A stretch of DNA of 64,000 nucleotides from Oligosphaera ethanolica. GTDB taxonomy: Bacteria > Verrucomicrobiota > Lentisphaeria > Oligosphaerales > Oligosphaeraceae. The number at the start of each line of letters is the position of its first letter. Within the stretch, counting starts at the first letter, position 1. Under the pieces are notes generated by a model. It did not search any database. It saw only the letters and a list, made by a program, of their open reading frames with translations, and had not been told where the DNA came from. Positions 7,064 through 15,887 of the stretch are shown here, one piece after another. The position numbers and the translations under genes are program-made. The stretch spans positions 5,058,227 through 5,122,226 of the forward strand of contig NZ_JAUSVL010000001.1 in the NCBI RefSeq assembly GCF_030814695.1, read 5' to 3'.

Positions 7064-9034
7064 ATGACAGCGACTACCAACGCCCCAGTTTGCTACGTAC
7101 GGATTCGTGTTCAGGGAATGGAACCGGTCTGCTATACCGTCAGCCGTTTCCCCTGCCGCATCGGCCGGGCAGCCAATAATGACATCGTCATACCAGACAA
7201 TTCCGTATCGAGTCTCCATGCGGTCTTTGCCCTGGGCCCTCAGAATAGCATCGTCCTAGAAGATCAGTGGAGCACCAACGGCATCTACCTGGGTACTCAG
7301 CGGGTCAGTCAACTAGCCATCGACAGGTCGTTGCAGCTGGTCATGGGCCGGGTGAAACTAGACCTCGCTCTTGACATGGCCGACCTGGACACTATGACCG
7401 CCCCAGAACCCGACATAGCTGCGCCAGCACCGACCTTCCGCAAAATCAGCATCCAGCCCGGCGCAGCTAGTACCGGCGCTCATAGCGCAGCCACCAGCCC
7501 GCCCGACGGCGCCGCCGCCAGTGCCGTCGGCTACCGCGTGCCTTTGCCGGCAGAACCCATCGCTGGCACCCCCGCCGCCACTATCACCAAGCTCACCGGC
7601 AGCGGCCGCCAGGGCATCATCTGCCCTCACTGCTGGCATCGTTTTGACGTGGATGAATTTCTCTTCATCGCCAGGCACCAGAGCCTCATTGGCGACCCCG
7701 TGCTCGGCGCGGATGCAGCCCAGCGCTTCCTGCCATCCCGTTTCACTAAGGAGGGCAACGCTCTGGACGTCGCCGGCATGAGTTGCCCAGACATGGCCTG
7801 CCCACGCTGCCACCTGCGCATTCCTCAGGCCGCCAGTGAGATGCCGCCGCTCTTTCTCTCCATCGTCGGCGCCACCGCCAGCGGCAAGTCTTATTTTCTC
7901 ACCAGCATGACGTGGGATTTGCGTAATACCCTCTCGCGCAACTTCGCTATTTCTTTTACCGATACTGATGCCGTCAACAATCAAATATTAAACGACTTCG
8001 AGGAAACGGTCTTCCTGCATTCCGACGAACAGGAACTGGTGGCTCTGCGCAAAACCGAACTGCAGGGCGAGCTCTACAACCAGGTGCTGATGGACAACAT
8101 GCTGATCAATCTGCCCAAGCCCTTCATGTTCACCATCACCCCGGCAGAACACCACCCCCAGTACGACCAGGTCCGCCAAAGCATGTCGCGCACGCTGGTG
8201 CTCTACGACAACGCCGGTGAGCATTTCGAACCCGGCATGGACTCGGTCGATAACCCGACCACTCAGCACCTGCTCCATTCTGATACCATCTTTTTCCTCT
8301 TCGACCCCACCAAGGATGTCCGTTTTCGCCGAAAACTCAGCGGCGGCAACGACCCGCAGTTGTCAGTAAGCTCACGAGTGCAACGGCAAGAAATTATCCT
8401 CACCGAGATGATCAACCGCATCAAGAAGTACTCTGGCATGCGCACTGGCCGCAAGACGGCAAAGACACTGATTATCCTCGTGTCAAAATTCGATGTCTGG
8501 AAACAGCTTTTAGACGCCGACGTGCCCCGCGAACCTTGGCACTGGGATGCCGCTAGCAACACCTGCGCCCTCGACGTCGCGCTGATCAAAAACGTGTCCT
8601 TTGCCCTGCGCCAGCTTCTGGAGCAGGTCTGCCCGGAGGTCGTTTCCACGGCAGAGTCCTTTGCGGGCGAAGTTCTTTACCTGCCCAACAGTGCGCTTGG
8701 CCACAGTCCGGAGCTCAACGATACGACGGGCATGATTGGCATCCGTCCACAGGATGTCGATCCCTACTGGGTGGCGGTGCCCATGCTGTATTTCTTCTAC
8801 GAGCGCGGTTTCATCCAGAACGTCCGACCGGAAAACCGCGTGCGCCACGCCGAGACACCGGCGACCTGCAAGCTGTCGGGCGACATTTACTTTGTCACTC
8901 TGCCGGGGCTGAAGAAGCCTCTGCAGGTCCCGCTGTCCTATGCGGGCAGCCAGTTGCGCTGTCCGGGGACGGACATGTGGTTCAGCATCACCCCTGGGGC
9001 AGCGGCAGAGTCTGAGCACGGAGGCGCCTGCTGA
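7064..9034 (+). CDS. FHA-zinc ribbon-GTPase protein (DO-GTPase2-like)
   Basis: A 656-residue protein in three parts. An FHA domain (about 20-110; CRIGRAANNDIVIPD, then SSLHA and STNGIYL) should bind phosphothreonine peptides. A low-complexity linker leads to a zinc ribbon split by an insert (C187, C190, then C246, C249). The last part is a P-loop GTPase-like domain with Walker A GATASGKS (269-276), DNAGE at 382-386 in place of DxxG, and SKFD (474-477) as the likely G4 base-recognition motif. The last two features favour GTPase over ATPase. From family knowledge this resembles the double-GTPase proteins paired with GAP1 in predicted conflict systems. It is the first gene of a tight six-gene run. 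The function is not established. Confidence 0.8.
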   Translation: MTATTNAPVCYVRIRVQGMEPVCYTVSRFPCRIGRAANNDIVIPDNSVSSLHAVFALGPQNSIVLEDQWSTNGIYLGTQRVSQLAIDRSLQLVMGRVKLDLALDMADLDTMTAPEPDIAAPAPTFRKISIQPGAASTGAHSAATSPPDGAAASAVGYRVPLPAEPIAGTPAATITKLTGSGRQGIICPHCWHRFDVDEFLFIARHQSLIGDPVLGADAAQRFLPSRFTKEGNALDVAGMSCPDMACPRCHLRIPQAASEMPPLFLSIVGATASGKSYFLTSMTWDLRNTLSRNFAISFTDTDAVNNQILNDFEETVFLHSDEQELVALRKTELQGELYNQVLMDNMLINLPKPFMFTITPAEHHPQYDQVRQSMSRTLVLYDNAGEHFEPGMDSVDNPTTQHLLHSDTIFFLFDPTKDVRFRRKLSGGNDPQLSVSSRVQRQEIILTEMINRIKKYSGMRTGRKTAKTLIILVSKFDVWKQLLDADVPREPWHWDAASNTCALDVALIKNVSFALRQLLEQVCPEVVSTAESFAGEVLYLPNSALGHSPELNDTTGMIGIRPQDVDPYWVAVPMLYFFYERGFIQNVRPENRVRHAETPATCKLSGDIYFVTLPGLKKPLQVPLSYAGSQLRCPGTDMWFSITPGAAAESEHGGAC

Positions 9035-9035
9035 T

Positions 9036-9956
9036 ATGGCTTACGAGTTGGTCTATACGTCAGCCGAACGAGGGTTGCGTCCCGGTACGCGCGGCTTCTG
9101 CACGGTCGCCTACACCCGTGGCATGCCGCCGCAGCTCATCCAGCTGCTGGAAGCGATCAGCGCCTACAAGAATGTCTACGCTGTCCATGAAGAAAACATC
9201 GCGCAGGAGCCGGTGTCCTGGAGTCACTATCGCAGCAACCTGACCGGTCGCAATACCAGCATTCTCTCGCGGGTGGCGGCAGTCTCCGCCGACCACACCA
9301 GCCGTTCCAACAAGCTGGCACACCACGTGCTTGTCCACGAACGGGAGAACTGCGCGGGCGGGCCCGTGTGGGTCAGCACCCGCGACGGCTTTTTCCTCAG
9401 CAGTTGGAACGAAGCGCCACATCATTTTGAGAGCCCAAAGGTCATTCCCGCAGGCGATAGCGACGACTGCCACGCTCAAGCCTGGGAAGCCCTGACTGGC
9501 GATGCCGGCAATGCCGCCCGACTAGCGATGGCCTTTCGCGCTGATCCCAGCGCCGTGCAACTCATTGTCTTTGAACCCGGCATGGATATGCTTCCCCTGC
9601 TGGGCGAGTCGCTGGCGCTACTGCCAAGGCGCGAACGCTGGCAAGTCACCTACAACAGCTATTTCACCAGCCTGCCGGCTGGAGCGACCTGCTGCTGGCG
9701 CTGCTGTTTGCACGACTCGGAAATCCTCCGCGACGCCCGCCGCAATCCCCGCGCCCAAATCATCGACCTCACCGCAGCACTGCCAGTGCCGCCGGACGAC
9801 CCGCTCGTTACCCTCGCCCGCGATGGCGGCGCGCTACCGCCGGATGAGGTCAAGAAGGAACACGGCGAAGCCGCCGCCAAACCCCGTTTCGTGACCTTGC
9901 CCAACCGCAATATTAACATGTTGAATATGAAGCCCCGTAAACCCGATAATTTATAG
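9036..9956 (+). CDS. GTPase-associated protein 1 N-terminal-domain (GAP1-N2-like) protein
   Basis: A 306-residue protein opening with ELVYTSAERGLRPGTRGFCT and continuing through GMPPQLIQLLEAIS, a pattern I associate with the GAP1-N2 domain. The frame is open back to 8940, but ATG 9036 has GGAGG at 9020-9024 and lies one base after the GTPase stop. Known GAP1 proteins are longer, with middle and C-terminal domains; here only the N-terminal part and a short charged tail are present. Tight coupling to the FHA-GTPase gene supports a physical partnership. The biochemical role of GAP1 is not known to me; a GTPase regulator or adaptor is inference. Confidence 0.68.
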   Translation: MAYELVYTSAERGLRPGTRGFCTVAYTRGMPPQLIQLLEAISAYKNVYAVHEENIAQEPVSWSHYRSNLTGRNTSILSRVAAVSADHTSRSNKLAHHVLVHERENCAGGPVWVSTRDGFFLSSWNEAPHHFESPKVIPAGDSDDCHAQAWEALTGDAGNAARLAMAFRADPSAVQLIVFEPGMDMLPLLGESLALLPRRERWQVTYNSYFTSLPAGATCCWRCCLHDSEILRDARRNPRAQIIDLTAALPVPPDDPLVTLARDGGALPPDEVKKEHGEAAAKPRFVTLPNRNINMLNMKPRKPDNL

Positions 9957-10042
9957 CTGCAGCCGACGACTGCCGCACCCCAGGCACCTTCACGCAGCAC
10001 CCAGCGCAGGGGCTTCGCTACAGAAAACAACAGGTGACGACC

Positions 10043-13000
10043 ATGACACCGGAACAGCAACTCATTCAGCAGATCTGCCAATTGATCGAGAGCGGCCAGA
10101 TCGACCGCAATCCCTTGGTCGAGGACTACGCTGAACAATTCGCCGAGTTATGCCGCCTGGCCAACGAACGATTGTTGCGTTGTCAGGATTATATCGACAA
10201 GGGTATGCGTTCCGAGGCCGTGCATGAAGCCCACACTGCACCGGACCTGCTCGTTCTGGGCGAGCAGCTGCAGTTTGCAGGGCTGAAAAAATGGCGCAAT
10301 ATCTGCGCCGACATGGAGCTGGTCGTCTTTCAGCCCCTCAACGACGAACTGCTCGCCAAACTCCGCAGCGAGTGCGCCCGCGAGCAAGAACTGACCCCGC
10401 TGCTGAAGGAATACCGCCGCCTGGTTTACCAGGGCGACCACCACGGCTGCATCAGCGTCTTGCGTATGATCCGCGAAAAAGATCCAACCAACCCCAGCTG
10501 GGCAAATAACTTGCGACCGCTGGAAGAAGAGGCCATGGCAGATACAGTGGCAGCCGCCGAAGAGGCGATTAGGACACGCGACTTGACCAGCCTGAAAGCC
10601 CTCTATGACGACTTGACCAGCCCCTACCGCGTGGCGACTGCGCCCGAAGACGTCCTGCGAAACATGCGCAAACTGCTGATGCACGATCGCGCCGAAGCAC
10701 TCTGCAAGGAAGGCGTTGCCATCCTTCAGCGCCTCCAAAGCGCCTTGGCAAATGACGAGGCCGAAGAGCTTGCAGTCGTGACCGCCGCCGCTGAAAAGCT
10801 CGCCGCAGACGATGCCTTTCTGCGCATGCCCGAAAACTGGGAAACTACCCTCGCTGCCGCTCGTGATATGCTGGCGGCTATTGCCAAACGGAACGAAAAA
10901 AAGGCTGAATTCGGCCAAGCCCTGGCTGAACTGCAGGATCAACTGGCAGCGAACAAACTCAGCGAACTGTCACTCCGCCATGAGTGGGAACGCCTCAGCG
11001 CCTGGGAAATGCCCGTGCCAGAGATCCTCCGCAAACAAGTGATGGAGACCCTGGCCGATATGCAGGTCAAGCGCTTGCGCCGAGAGCGTCGCGTCACCGC
11101 CGCCATCGTGATCGGCGTCCTGATCGTGCTGGGGCTGCTGGGGGCGTTCCTGCACTTCCGCATTGTTCAGCGCCGGCGCGCCGCTATTTTCACCGAGATG
11201 GAACGCATGCACAGCTCGGCACAATATGAGCAGCTTGATAAGTACATGGAGCATATCGGCCATATCGATCCCAACTTTATGCAGAGCCCGCAGGTGCGGA
11301 CCATGCACCAGAATCTCATTCTCGCCCTCCGCGAACTCAACAAGGCCGGTGAACGCTATGCGCGCGCAATGACTGCCCTTGAAGCCATCCGGCAAAACGC
11401 CTATGAGGGCACGAGCGCCGAAATCATCGAACAACTTCTCGCTGAAGCCGCAGAAATGGCCTATGGCGACGAAGAAAAGAACCAGGTCGATATCTGGCGT
11501 CGCACCTGGCAAAGCTGGCAGCAACGCCAGCGCCGTGACGCCGATAATGAACTGCTGAGGCTGACCGGCATGTATAACACGGCCCGTCAGGATGCAAAAA
11601 AACAGCCTTATGCAGACTTCGCCCGCGAATACGAAAAAATCAGCGAACTGACTCTGGCTTTCAAGCAGGGCGCTCTGCGCTTGCCGGCTGCGAGCGAGGC
11701 TGTTGCCCAGGCTTTCCATGAGGCCAGTGAAGACCTCGGTGTCTGGGAACGCGACTGGGCCAAACGCCGAGACGACGATGCCGCCCGACGGCAGAAACTG
11801 CAGGTGCTGCAAGAGGATATACCCCTGGCGCTGCCGGATCTGCAACGCTACTTCACGCTGCTGCAGGAATACTGCGAGATGGCCCCAACGGCAGCAGAAA
11901 CCCTCCATTACCGGCGCATTCTTGATCAGCGCCAACACTACGAGAAGGTCGCCGCCCTGAGCAGCATCACAGTGGGCGCGCTGCCACTACCAGCGGATCA
12001 AATCCACATCCTGCAACAAGTTCTCACTCAACAAGCGCAAGGCTCGGTCTGGGAACCCGACCTGCAGCGCTGCCTGATCATGGCTGATGAGCGTCAGGCT
12101 ATGCTCGGGCAGATCAACGCCATGCTGGCACTCAATCCCGATATGCTCAACGTCACAACCCTGCGCTACCGCCCACGGGTCGGCCCGGAACCCAGGCAGT
12201 GGCAACTGCTCTACTCGCCTAAACCGCTCATCGAAGGCAAAGAACGGGACGCCGAAGGCAACGAACAAAATATCTATTTCGGCAATATCTACTTCTTCCG
12301 CGAAATTGACGGCCCGCCAGTATTGATGCATACCAAGGACGTCTTTCCAAACCGGCTCAACGTGCGGGACTTCGAAATTGATATCAGACGCCAGGCGCAG
12401 GATAATCTCTGCGCCCATGCGCGCTTCCTCTACCAGATGGTCGCTGAAGCCAACGAAGCGCCATTGCCAGCTGTGCACCTTCTCAATAACTTGGATACCT
12501 TGATCGCCAGTCAGGACATCGAGCTGATACCGAAATTGTGGCTGCTTCGGGCTATTATTGACGTCCTGCAGGCAAATTGCCGCACGCAATTGCCCGAATC
12601 CGCCGGCTGGTTAGACATTCTCGACGGCGTCGACAGTAGCACCCCGTGGATGAATCCGAATTATCCACCCACCAAAGATGCCAATGCCAGAATCAGCCGC
12701 AAGCTCAGCGAGCTGCCGGAGTTTTCACCCTTCGCGGCGCGGATGGTGAAATCATTGCGGGTTCTGCAAGAAGCCCTGAATGCCAAGCCCCGCTGCGTTG
12801 GCAGTATGCAAGCTGGCCCAGCCGGCGCGCTACAGCCAGTTTTTGTCGAAGCAAAACCCAGTGAAGTGTGGGTGCTGGTTGCCCCATCCGGGCAGCAACA
12901 GCCGTACTTTATGCTGCTTGCCGGTAGCGACCTTGACATGCGTGCCGACGCCCTCCGAGTCTGTTTCCCGGGCATGCCGCTGTTTGCGCCCACACGCGAG

Positions 13001-13096
13001 CGGGGAACTGCGAACGTCCTCATTAGCTTGGGCGTCGCCGATGCCGACAAGACCGCCATCAGCAAACCCGCGTCCTGGCCGGTAAACGCCTGGTAA
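10043..13096 (+). CDS. Large single-pass membrane protein of the GTPase/Pil-like operon
   Basis: I do not recognise this 1017-residue protein. It has a long, charged, mostly helical N-terminal half with repeated Glu/Ala/Leu-rich segments (about 1-345), one clear membrane segment (about 350-372; AAIVIGVLIVLGLLGAFL) followed by a basic stop-transfer cluster, and a C-terminal half of about 640 residues with more helices and then a compact region (about 900-1000). With Arg/Lys flanks on both sides of the segment the topology is ambiguous. ATG 10043 is preferred over GTG 10034 because AGG at 10032-10034 is well spaced from it. It sits between the GAP1-like gene and the PilM-like gene and could bridge the cytoplasmic GTPase to the membrane platform (inference). 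Confidence 0.7.
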   Translation: MTPEQQLIQQICQLIESGQIDRNPLVEDYAEQFAELCRLANERLLRCQDYIDKGMRSEAVHEAHTAPDLLVLGEQLQFAGLKKWRNICADMELVVFQPLNDELLAKLRSECAREQELTPLLKEYRRLVYQGDHHGCISVLRMIREKDPTNPSWANNLRPLEEEAMADTVAAAEEAIRTRDLTSLKALYDDLTSPYRVATAPEDVLRNMRKLLMHDRAEALCKEGVAILQRLQSALANDEAEELAVVTAAAEKLAADDAFLRMPENWETTLAAARDMLAAIAKRNEKKAEFGQALAELQDQLAANKLSELSLRHEWERLSAWEMPVPEILRKQVMETLADMQVKRLRRERRVTAAIVIGVLIVLGLLGAFLHFRIVQRRRAAIFTEMERMHSSAQYEQLDKYMEHIGHIDPNFMQSPQVRTMHQNLILALRELNKAGERYARAMTALEAIRQNAYEGTSAEIIEQLLAEAAEMAYGDEEKNQVDIWRRTWQSWQQRQRRDADNELLRLTGMYNTARQDAKKQPYADFAREYEKISELTLAFKQGALRLPAASEAVAQAFHEASEDLGVWERDWAKRRDDDAARRQKLQVLQEDIPLALPDLQRYFTLLQEYCEMAPTAAETLHYRRILDQRQHYEKVAALSSITVGALPLPADQIHILQQVLTQQAQGSVWEPDLQRCLIMADERQAMLGQINAMLALNPDMLNVTTLRYRPRVGPEPRQWQLLYSPKPLIEGKERDAEGNEQNIYFGNIYFFREIDGPPVLMHTKDVFPNRLNVRDFEIDIRRQAQDNLCAHARFLYQMVAEANEAPLPAVHLLNNLDTLIASQDIELIPKLWLLRAIIDVLQANCRTQLPESAGWLDILDGVDSSTPWMNPNYPPTKDANARISRKLSELPEFSPFAARMVKSLRVLQEALNAKPRCVGSMQAGPAGALQPVFVEAKPSEVWVLVAPSGQQQPYFMLLAGSDLDMRADALRVCFPGMPLFAPTRERGTANVLISLGVADADKTAISKPASWPVNAW

Positions 13097-13140
13097 TCTG
13101 TCGCGAAAATCGCCCCACATCTTTCCAAATTTAACCTCCC

Positions 13141-14997
13141 ATGAACATGCCAGTCAAAACAATTATCGGTCTGGACATCGGCTGCGCCAGCGTCAAAGCA
13201 TTAGTGTTCAGTGGCAGCGGCAAGAAAGCCCAGCTGCTGAGCGCTGAGGTCTTCAATGCCCGCGCCGAGGGCATTCTCAGCGACGACGAATTATACAGCA
13301 GTATCCGCGACTGGCTGAAATCCCATGGTTTGGATAGCGGCCGCGTCACCGTCGGCATGCCTCAATACCTCACGACCACCCTGGTGCGGGACCTCCCGGG
13401 CGTGAACCACGCCGCGCTCGAAAATCTAGTCCGCATGGAGGCAAAACAGCTGGCGGGGCTTTCCGACGAGGCCTTTGTGCTGGATTTCCAGCCACTGCCC
13501 GCCGGCGGTGGCCGCAATCACCCGGTGCTCATGGCACTTTGCCGGGAGAGCGCCGTGCGCGAACGCCTGGGGCGTATGCAGGCCGTGGGGCTGCGTGTCG
13601 ATGATCTGGCCATGACCGGCCTGGCCATGGTCAATGCCTTTGCCCATCTCCAACCCGATGCCGCCCAGGCAAAATCACCGACGCTACTGCTAGATCTTGG
13701 GCACGACAATGCTACTGCCGCCGTGTGGTATGCCGGCCAGCCCCTTTTTTTGGCCTCGTTGCTCTTTGCCGGCGAGCGTTTCGAACAGGCTCTGGCCGCA
13801 AAAGACCACCAAGGCGGCTCGCTGGCCGAGATTAATCTCGCCGAGGAAGCGCCGCATTCGCCATTCATCGCCGCGGCTAGACTGCTGGAAAATGAGATCC
13901 ACGCCACGGTCGAACACTGGCGCAATCAGGAAGTACCGGAACTGAGCGACAAGCCTATCGAAAAAGTATTGCTCTGCGGCGGCGCCAGCCGCCTTAATGG
14001 CCTCGCCGAATGGCTGCAGAACCGCCTGGAATGCCCCGTGGAACACCTCGGACCGCAGCTTGACGGAAAAATCCGCCCCGAATTGACGGTCGCCTACGGC
14101 CTGGCACTGCAGGGTGCTTCTTGCGCCCCACTCAAACTCACGCTGTTGCCACAGGATACTCGTTGGCGGAAGAAGCGGCTTGAACGCGTGCCCTTTCTGG
14201 CTGTGGCCCTGTTGCTGTTTGCGCTCGCGGGTTTTGGTCTGGAATTGGCATGCTGGCGTCGCGGGGCAGAGGTGCTGGCTAAGCTCACAACCGTCAACTC
14301 CCAGCTGGATCAGTGCGGCCTACTCGTTTCCAGACTGGAAAGCACCCGAGCGACCTTGCAGAGTCAGGAAAGCAAACTCGTACCGCTAGTGGCAGCGGGC
14401 AATCAAGCCAACCGAATTGCCATGGTCATTGCCGAACTAGGCCGGACCCGCGGCGATAATGACTGGCTGGTCTACCTGGGCGACGAGATGAGCTTCCAAG
14501 CTACCCGCGCGGCGGCAATCGCTCAGCGCACGCAACGCAAAACAACCAGTGCCAGCGCCATCCAGTCGCCAGCAGCTGCCCCCGGCGCGATGTTCGGTAC
14601 GCCCACCGCCGCCGCCAAGGCAGGCCAAACTGCCAACGCATTGCTGGCAACCGAATTTCCCAACCGTTGCCTGCCCGCCGAGAGCAAATACACCGAGGCC
14701 TTCATCGCTGCCGGCTATACCCAACGACAGGAAGAAGAGCAGGTGTATGAATCCGTCCGCGAGCTGGTGCAGACACTCAATCAGAACGGCCGTTTCGACC
14801 GGGTGGACATTTTGCCGGAGGTGGACTGCGATGGCCGAGAAGATATCTTCGCCCCGTGGCTGGACTACAATAAACGCCTGGCGGCGCAAAACGGTCCGGT
14901 GAGTTACCGGAATTTTACTATCCGCATGCCCTTTGCCGAACGCCACGTCCGCCCGCCAATGCCACCGGCCCCTAAGAAGGGAGGGCGCCGCAAATGA
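13141..14997 (+). CDS. PilM-PilN-like fusion protein
   Basis: A 618-residue protein. The first 345 residues form an actin-like PilM/FtsA-type ATPase fold (IIGLDIGCASVKALV phosphate loop, PTLLLDLGHDNATA, KVLLCGGASRLNGL). The second part has one membrane helix (about 349-372; FLAVALLLFALAGFGLELAC) followed by a coiled-coil and a periplasmic domain, as in PilN. In type IV pili and type II secretion, PilM is cytoplasmic and binds the PilN N-terminus, so a fusion is topologically sensible. The stop overlaps the PilO-like start (ATGA). A second ATG at 13147 is an alternative start. Fold assignment is good; the exact machine served is not known. Confidence 0.78.
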   Translation: MNMPVKTIIGLDIGCASVKALVFSGSGKKAQLLSAEVFNARAEGILSDDELYSSIRDWLKSHGLDSGRVTVGMPQYLTTTLVRDLPGVNHAALENLVRMEAKQLAGLSDEAFVLDFQPLPAGGGRNHPVLMALCRESAVRERLGRMQAVGLRVDDLAMTGLAMVNAFAHLQPDAAQAKSPTLLLDLGHDNATAAVWYAGQPLFLASLLFAGERFEQALAAKDHQGGSLAEINLAEEAPHSPFIAAARLLENEIHATVEHWRNQEVPELSDKPIEKVLLCGGASRLNGLAEWLQNRLECPVEHLGPQLDGKIRPELTVAYGLALQGASCAPLKLTLLPQDTRWRKKRLERVPFLAVALLLFALAGFGLELACWRRGAEVLAKLTTVNSQLDQCGLLVSRLESTRATLQSQESKLVPLVAAGNQANRIAMVIAELGRTRGDNDWLVYLGDEMSFQATRAAAIAQRTQRKTTSASAIQSPAAAPGAMFGTPTAAAKAGQTANALLATEFPNRCLPAESKYTEAFIAAGYTQRQEEEQVYESVRELVQTLNQNGRFDRVDILPEVDCDGREDIFAPWLDYNKRLAAQNGPVSYRNFTIRMPFAERHVRPPMPPAPKKGGRRK

Positions 14998-15857
14998 AAA
15001 ACTGGCTCTACATCCACCGCCTCCTTTTCGGTGTCGCGGTCGCCACGATTGGTCTGCAGCTGCTGGTCTATATCTTGGTTCTGCGGCCACAGAAAAACGA
15101 GATCGCCGAGCAGCGGGCAGGCATCGTCAAAAAACGCCAGCGGCTGACCGGGACAGAATGGCCCTTGCAAGCGGAAATCCTCAATAAATACCATTCGGCA
15201 CTGGTGGCTAAACTCGAAGGCCCCGACGGCATCCAAGCGCACTCTACTCAACTCATGCGGCGTGCCGCCGTGACTTTCCAGGGACGCATCGCCCGCAACC
15301 ACGAACACGCCGCCGGCTTCATGCGGGGAGTGTCCCGCCTCGACTACCAGGAGGAATTCAACCGCGTGCAGCGGCGCGCGGCCGGGCAGGGCATATACTT
15401 CTCGCCAGAGGTCCTCAATCTTGCCGAAGACACCGCCATTCAGCACATTTATCAGGCTTTGTTGCAAATATGGGCCCTTGATTCGCTGCTCGACATCGTT
15501 CAAGCCAGCGGCATGAGCATTGCCAAACACCCGCAGCTGTTTAGTGTGATCGACGGTGTGAAACATCCGGCCGCACTTGTGGCCATGCAGCCAATGCAAG
15601 CCTATTTCGCTGACACCAAGGCCGAAAAGCCCTACTTGCTCGAATTCCCCGTCCGCCTTACCCTCGTCGGCCAACAGGAGCAGTTCATGGCCTTCCTGCA
15701 AAGCCTTGACAGTGACCAGGTGTTTATGCCTGTCCGGAATTTCGAATGCCAGCTCCGACCGCCAAAAGCCGGCGAACTCGCCCAGCTGCACATTGATATT
15801 ACCTGCGCGGCCTTTTTTGTCCTCGAAGATAAGAGCGGCCCGCGCCAACGACAGTAA
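14994..15857 (+). CDS. PilO/GspM-like inner-membrane platform protein
   Basis: A 287-residue protein with a short cytoplasmic tail, one membrane helix (about 9-31; LLFGVAVATIGLQLLVYILV) and a long coiled-coil stretch. It ends in a ferredoxin-like-sized domain (about 190-270) containing PYLLEFPVRLTLVGQQEQFM, a pattern seen in PilO. GGAGGG lies just upstream and the start overlaps the PilM-PilN stop by 4 bases. PilO pairs with PilN in the periplasm, so this is the expected partner of the fusion. Identification rests on topology, position and the C-terminal pattern rather than strong identity. Confidence 0.72.
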   Translation: MKNWLYIHRLLFGVAVATIGLQLLVYILVLRPQKNEIAEQRAGIVKKRQRLTGTEWPLQAEILNKYHSALVAKLEGPDGIQAHSTQLMRRAAVTFQGRIARNHEHAAGFMRGVSRLDYQEEFNRVQRRAAGQGIYFSPEVLNLAEDTAIQHIYQALLQIWALDSLLDIVQASGMSIAKHPQLFSVIDGVKHPAALVAMQPMQAYFADTKAEKPYLLEFPVRLTLVGQQEQFMAFLQSLDSDQVFMPVRNFECQLRPPKAGELAQLHIDITCAAFFVLEDKSGPRQRQ

Positions 15858-15887
15858 CCGTCACGCGAAAATGCCCCGGGGTTAAGC

